From Gossypium raimondii (lineage: Eukaryota; Streptophyta; Magnoliopsida; Malvales; Malvaceae), in assembly GCF_025698545.1 (NCBI RefSeq), contig NC_068576.1, positions 50,316,390 to 50,380,389 on the forward strand: a stretch of 64,000 nt of DNA, given 5' to 3'. Shown piece by piece: positions 58,381-64,000 of the stretch. Made by a program: the position numbers and the translations under genes. A model generated the notes under the pieces. That model made no database searches and was not told where the DNA came from. It saw only the letters and a list, made by a program, of their open reading frames with translations. Each line of letters opens with the position of its first letter. The first letter of the stretch is position 1.

Positions 58381-60962
58381 ATGATGATGGGGCGTTTAGC
58401 TCTTCTTCTTCTCTTAGCTTTTGCGTCACTGCAGCTCTTTTGCTTCGCCGATGATGATAATAATGACGATGATGTGGTTTTTTTTTTTTTTAAATCTCGA
58501 ATTGGTGAAGAATATTTTGATATGTAAAATTTGAAAATAAGATTTCTTCTGTTCTGTTTTTAGGTTTTTTATGAATCATTTGAAGAGTCATTTGAGGGTC
58601 GATGGATCGTCTCTAATAAAGATGATTATAAAGGTGAGATTTTCTTATTTAATTTTATGGAACTCTTCATTGGGATGTTTACTTACGGATTGATTTTTAT
58701 CATTTTATAGTCTGATTTCTTCATGTTGTTTGTCCTGAAAACATATGCATAAAACCAAGATGAAAAATTGATCTTTGGGAAACTAGAGGGTACTTAATGA
58801 TTTTTATAATCTAACATTTATGGGATCCTTAATTTTGTTTTTAAATCATAAATTTGATGATCTCATTGACAATCAATATTTTGATGCGTTACTGGGAATT
58901 GCTAATGGAAACTAGATAAAGTATATGCTTTGTGATATGGATATGGTTTTAAAAGATAGATAGTTGTATGATGTTCATAATATATGTAGGGCTGGTAGCG
59001 TTGGGTGTAGATATTGATGTTGTTTTTGGAGCTGCAGGTTTATGGAAGCATTCAAAGAGCGAGGGCCACGAAGACTATGGTCTTCTGGTGAGTGAGAAGG
59101 CAAGAAAGTATGCAATAGTGAAAGTGGTTGATGAACCGGTGAGTCTGAAAGATGGAACCACCGTGCTTCAGTTCGAGACTCGGCTCCAGAGTGGAATCGA
59201 ATGTGGTGGTGCCTACATTAAATTTCTTCGTCCTCAAGAGGCGGGTTGGAAGCCTGAGGAATTCGACAATGAATCCCCTTACTCCATCATGTTTGGACCT
59301 GACAAATGTGGGACAACAAACAAGGTGCATTTCATATTTAAGCATAAGAATCCCAAGAATGGGGAATATGTTGAACACCATCTTAAATACCCACCTTCTG
59401 TCCCATCCGATAAGCTCACTCATGTCTACACTGCAACCTTAAAACGCGACAAAGAGGTTAAAATTATGATTGATGGAGAGGAGAAGAAGAAGGCAAACTT
59501 CTTAGCAGCCGAAGATTTTGATCCTCCACTTATCCCAGCCAAGACAATCCCTGATCCTGATGATAAGAAACCAGAGGATTGGGATGACAAAGAAAAGCTT
59601 CCTGATCCAAATGCTGTGAAACCGGATGATTGGGACGAGGATGCACCAATGGAAATCGAGGACGAGGAGGCGGTGAAACCAGAAGGATGGTTAGACGATG
59701 AGCCTGAGGAGATAGATGACCCTGAGGCAACCAAGCCAGAAGATTGGGATGATGAAGAGGATGGTGTGTGGGAACCCCCAAAGATGTATAACCCAAAGTG
59801 TGCAATAGCTCCTGGTTGCGGTGAATGGAAGAGGCCAATGAAGAGTAATCCTGCTTACAAAGGGAAATGGTCTCCTCCACTAATTGATAACCCCAATTAT
59901 AAGGGTGTTTGGAAGGCTAGGGAGATTCCAAACCCCAACTACTTTGAGCTTGACAAGCCTGACTTTGAGCCTATTGCTGCCATTGGTATTGAGATTTGGA
60001 CAATGCAAGAAGGAATACTGTTTGATAATATATTGATAGCTAAAAACGAGAAGGTTGCCAAGTCATATCGAGAGACCAAGTGGAAACCCAAGTTTGAGGT
60101 TGAGAAAGAAAGACAGCAGGCTGAGGAAGAAGCTTCTGGTTTAGACTTCCTTGCAAGCATCAAGGTCATGCTTTTGCAAGTTTATTTATGGTATTATTTT
60201 TCGTTTACTCAATCTTGTAACATTTTAACTTAAAAGTTGGTGATTTCTTAATCTGCAGAGGAAGGTGTTTAATGCCCTATACCAGATTGCTGATATTCCT
60301 TTCTTAAGCAACTACAAGCCTCAAATTCTCGTAAGTTCACGTAATATGCTGTTTCTCATATGCAATATCAGTATTTCATTGGTGGAGAGCGGAAAAGCCA
60401 GAAAATTTTGTTAATTTTAAAAAATTTAAATGGTGGAGCCTACCAGCTCCCTCCTAGATTCGCGGATGACATCTGAATTTTGAGTTTTTCACTTTAGGAT
60501 CACATTAAGAAGGCTGAGAAGCAACCAAACCTCACCATGGGAGTCCTAGTCTCTACTGTCGCCATTATCCTCACGATTTTCTTGAAGCTCATTTTTGGTG
60601 GCAAGAATCAGGTTGGTCTATGTTTCTCTATTCTGCCGCTGTTTGTATATATGTTATTCAAGTTCTGATTTGACATTTGTCCGGAAATGTGCCCGACATG
60701 GATATGTTTAATACCCTTTTCAAGAATGCAAGGTCCTTTGAAAATCCTTGGAAGAATATATCCGTAATGGATACTTTAAGAACTAGGGTTGTTCTTATTC
60801 CCTTGGTTAATGCTTGTGCAGCAATGCCCAAGAATAGAAACGAAACCAGTACCCGTGGTCGCTGAAACATCAGATGATCAAGGAAGCGATGGAGAAAAGG
60901 TTGAAAAGGCAGAGAAAAATGAAGCTGCTGCTGCTGCACGACGAAGGAGGCGTGAAACATAA
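58381..60962 (+). CDS. CNX1: Calnexin, ER membrane lectin chaperone, 538 aa
   Basis: Six exons: 58381-58473, 58564-58633, 59038-60164, 60259-60330, 60498-60611 and 60822-60962. Residues 1-23 are a signal peptide followed by an acidic run. The lectin domain holds the Cys110-Cys145 pair and the [15 protein letters not shown] and [12 protein letters not shown] motifs. The P-domain (about 218-360) has four KPE/DxW-type repeats, then repeats of the [17 protein letters not shown] type with Cys309 and Cys315. A membrane helix spans about 466-488 and the short cytosolic tail ends RRRRRET. Calnexin binds monoglucosylated N-glycans on folding glycoproteins in the ER. Length and order match plant calnexins. 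It converges with the Tudor-SN gene. The exon 6 acceptor (GCAG at 60818-60821) is inferred from frame only. Confidence 0.95.
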
Positions 60963-62085
60963 TATAAAAAGGAAAAAAGTCTTTAAAACAGAGTGGTCGG
61001 TGATCATCAGTTCCAATTGTGGCTGATTTTTGGGCTTTTAGGTGGTTTTCCCTTTGTAGCTGAAACTTGGTTTTTAACTTTTTGGATATTAGAATTTCCC
61101 TTATATTCAACATGTAATATCTTTTTGCTGTTGAGTTCAATGACATGAGGAATCCCCAATTAGAAAAGGATCGTTGGTTAGTTATATGAAATGTTTTCTA
61201 TGTGAAACGTTAACTTACAAAATGGCTGAGAATTAGAAGTAAATGTAGAGCCCTCCATACATTGTTACTTTTCAACTAGATTTTTTTAAATCTAAATTTT
61301 CTTTGTAACGACTTTTCACCAAATTGAGCCTTCCGAAATAATATAACTTCACAAAATTTTTAGAATGTGCTCTCGTCAATTAATTGGTATAACTAATAAT
61401 AGAACCATCAGATGTCAAGAGCAAATTTTAAAAACTACAGAAACCTTTATTAGGAACAAGCACCCCCCCCCCTCTCACAAAAGATAATTTATATTCTAAA
61501 AAAGTCTTCGACCTAAAACTATATGTTCGTAACTTTTAAAATTAATTTTGTGCTCTTGGTAATCACATGTCAGTACTATTTTCGTGTTTTTAAAATTAAT
61601 AAATCTACTCAATTCACAATTATTTGATCAATGAGTTTCCCGCATTGACCTATTGTCACATAACAATTAAGTTACTCTCGTTGAACTGTTACATTGATTT
61701 AATGCATTCTGACATTCAAACCAATACTTACAAATAAATAAAAAGAAGAAATTTCCGTACCATAGAAATATCCAAAATAAACATAGATTAAAAATTCTAT
61801 CCAACGGGAATTTGAAAAAAAAAAAATGTTCCTATCGGTCTCCCACATGGAAACATAACAGAAATGCTACTGTTCACCTTATTTAAACATGTATTAAAAA
61901 AATTGTCTCTCGTAATGTTAAAAAAAAAGATTTTAAAAAAAGAGTCAAAATTTAAGCATGTTATAGTTGAGATTTTTCTTTCGAGGAGCTCTTGTAACTC
62001 TTCAAACGAGAATGATCCACACCTATAACTTAGAACTCTTTAGATGTTTAACCCCAAAAAGTGATTGATAAAAAAATTACAATAC
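60963..62085. other. Intergenic DNA between convergent calnexin and Tudor-SN genes
   Basis: Holds both 3' UTRs. There is a C10 run at about 61464-61473. No gene or defined repeat seen. Confidence 0.5.
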
Positions 62086-64000
62086 CTAACGCCGACCTCC
62101 GGTTTTCTTAGCCGCAACTGGCGGAAATAAATCCTCATCATCCGACTCCACATCTCCATACTGCCACATTCCACGCCGACCAGTTTTCGCTTCCTCCTGA
62201 CACTCTTCCAATTTATTAAGCATCAATTTTCTCTCCTTCGATTCCCATTTCTTCCTCTTCTCCAACCTAGCAAGACCGTCCTGCAAATAAAACAAACAAA
62301 TAACACGCTCGTAAGATTTAAGAAATTCGATACAGAAATTAGTAAATGGTTGACACTGTTTTGTCACAGCAAGGATGACCTGGATATAACCCTCTAAATT
62401 CATGAAAATCAAACCTTTAAACATATCAGAATTTTTAAAAGAATCAGAGGTTGAGTAGAACAGAGAAGGGATAATTTATTGTTCAAACCTTCAGCATTGC
62501 TGCATTGATGCTATCCTCCGGGTCCTCGGTAAAGAGGGTTACAACGAGACAAGTACCAGTTCCCTGCCCCTTGACTTTTCCCCCAGAGGTATCCCTTTCC
62601 TCTATCACTGCCTTGAATTGCAGTGAACTTCCTAATGTCTGCTCACTCAAAAACTGGGCAGCCTCAGTACCCAATTCATCATCGAGGCTTGGAACTTTCA
62701 AAAATGCAAGACTGCATAACTGAGCAAGCCCGGGTGTTGCTGATAATGAAGCATCAATAGGCCGTAATTGATTGTAGGGAACCAACTCTTGGTTTCCATA
62801 ATCGAGATAAAACACTTCAAACCTGTCATTTGAAGACTGAACTCCTCCTCGAGGTGCATTGACAATCTTCACCCGTCAAACAAGATGCTTTCAGTACCAA
62901 AAATGAAAAGAGAAGTGAAAGGTGAAAGCACAAACATGTCAAATGGCACACGAATATGCATAATATGCGGGACAACCATGATTCTTGATTTTAGAACATT
63001 GAGAACCAGTGTTTCAAAATTTGTCCTGTTAGATTCAAAATATTTTAGAATGCCTTTAATATTTAAATCTTGTTATGGGTTCAAAATTAACTATGCCAGA
63101 CGGACATTTGGAAAATTTTGGCATTCCTCACCCCCACCATCCTTTAAACAAAAACAGCAGGCACAATATGAAACCAATTGAAAATTCCGCAGCCAAAACC
63201 ATTCAAATAAAGGATTACAAAAAAAAGAACATATTCAGGATCAAGTTTACCGAACTAACCAGTGCACGGTTCCATGAGTTATCCATGCTAAACTGAGCAA
63301 GGACAGCGTCGCCCTTCTTAGGATTAAAAGCACCAATCACAGGAGCCTCTTGGATATTTAAAGATGCAAGCTGTTTCTGAATAGAAGATACTCTCTGATC
63401 TCCAACTGTTTGGACGTAAAATTTTCCACCGTTCAATACTTCAGTAATAACAACCTGAAAATAACAAGAAGAATAAGTTATTTCTAGTTAAGTTCATGAT
63501 TCAGTCAGATAGGTATTATTTTTAGTTAAGTTCCTAAACCACCTCCAGCAATTCCTTTTGTTTGTTCTCTACAGGGGCGGATCCATTGGAAACTTCCTCC
63601 CCTTCAACATAGTTCTCCCAAATCTGCAATTAGAAGTTCAAAGATAATAAAGCCAAAAAGTTTCATTAAGCATTACCAAAAGAATATGCATGATAAAGAA
63701 AAGTCCATCAGCTACTTACTTTCAGTTTCTGCCTCTTGGCGGATTGTTCAGCCTGTTCGAGAAGATGAGCATCAGGAATCCTGTCAGCACCAAATGAAGT
63801 TTGTAGCTTTGCCAGGCCAGCTTCAACTAGTGTCACAGCCATATTGGTTCTGGACTCCCACAAAGACCCCAAAAATGTTCCAGTTCTATCGACAGTTTCC
63901 ACTTCAATCTATGTAGAAAAACATACATTTGTAAAAAGGGAAAAACAAGATCATGGCAGACAAGCAATTCAAACAGAATCCATACCTCCACATCTCTCTG
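62086..64000 (-). CDS. TSN: Tudor-SN (staphylococcal nuclease-Tudor) protein, C-terminal part, 350 aa visible
   Basis: Minus-strand exons read from high to low: 63986 to beyond 64000, 63720-63908, 63543-63623, 63260-63454, 62489-62866 and 62086-62280. All junctions are GT-AG and in phase 0. The visible part begins in the fourth nuclease-like domain (RDVEIEVETVDRTGTFLGSL). It continues through an acidic linker (NYVEGEEVSNG) to the Tudor domain (GDAVLAQFSMDNSWNRAL, FEVFYLDYGNQELV), then the C-terminal partial nuclease fold and a basic end (KKTGGRR). The 5' exons lie outside the window. Family members are RNA-binding cytoplasmic and ER-associated proteins involved in stress granules and mRNA stability. 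Confidence 0.95.

Noticed and set aside
59052..60169. Minus-strand reading frames opposite calnexin exon 3
   Set aside because: They are shadows of the repetitive acidic calnexin coding sequence, with Ser/Gly-rich or low-complexity products and no family match.

Overview
This is nuclear DNA of a eudicot plant. The genes have GT-AG introns and AT-rich intergenic DNA, and every protein I can identify is of plant type. The repeat families resemble those of Malvaceae, so a Gossypium (cotton) genome is my best guess; that is inference from memory, not a database result. More than half of the window is transposon-derived.

Five real genes can be read: two paralogous SURNod19-family genes (11307-13450 and 39076-40827, both +), an EF-hand mitochondrial ATP-Mg/Pi carrier of the APC/SCaMC type (48610-51470, +), a calnexin (58381-60962, +) and the C-terminal part of a Tudor-SN nuclease (62086 to beyond 64000, -). 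From memory, the Arabidopsis counterparts lie together at At5g61780 (TSN2), At5g61790 (CNX1), At5g61810 (APC1) and At5g61820 (SURNod19). The window is therefore an ancestral gene block inflated by transposons and carrying a local duplication of the SURNod19 gene.

Layout: 0.55-5.8 kb, a nearly complete but broken Copia element. 7.2-7.9 kb, an inverted-repeat element. 8.7-13.5 kb, SURNod19 copy 1, with a Mutator-like foldback element in its inferred 5'-UTR intron. 14.4-26.6 kb, a 12.2-kb Tat/Ogre-like Gypsy element on the minus strand, with decayed gag and pol and a large tandem-repeat array beside its 3' LTR. 26.7-29.2 and 30.9-33.5 kb, two solo LTRs. 34.7-38.1 kb, a three-level nest (hAT-like element, inside it another hAT-like element, inside that a solo LTR), each level with its own target-site duplication. 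39.1-40.8 kb, SURNod19 copy 2. 42.5-47.9 kb, a Mutator-like element carrying a broken MURA-type transposase and a broken plant-mobile-domain gene. 48.6-64 kb, the gene-dense right side with only small elements.

The most interesting functional point is that both SURNod19 proteins carry, in the right order, residues that match all six copper ligands of the peptidylglycine/dopamine monooxygenase family (His-His, His, His-x-His, Met). This suggests a membrane-anchored copper oxidoreductase. Further points are two-tier higher-order tandem repeats in the Gypsy 3' region and a perfect ER-stress element (ERSE-II) in the calnexin promoter.
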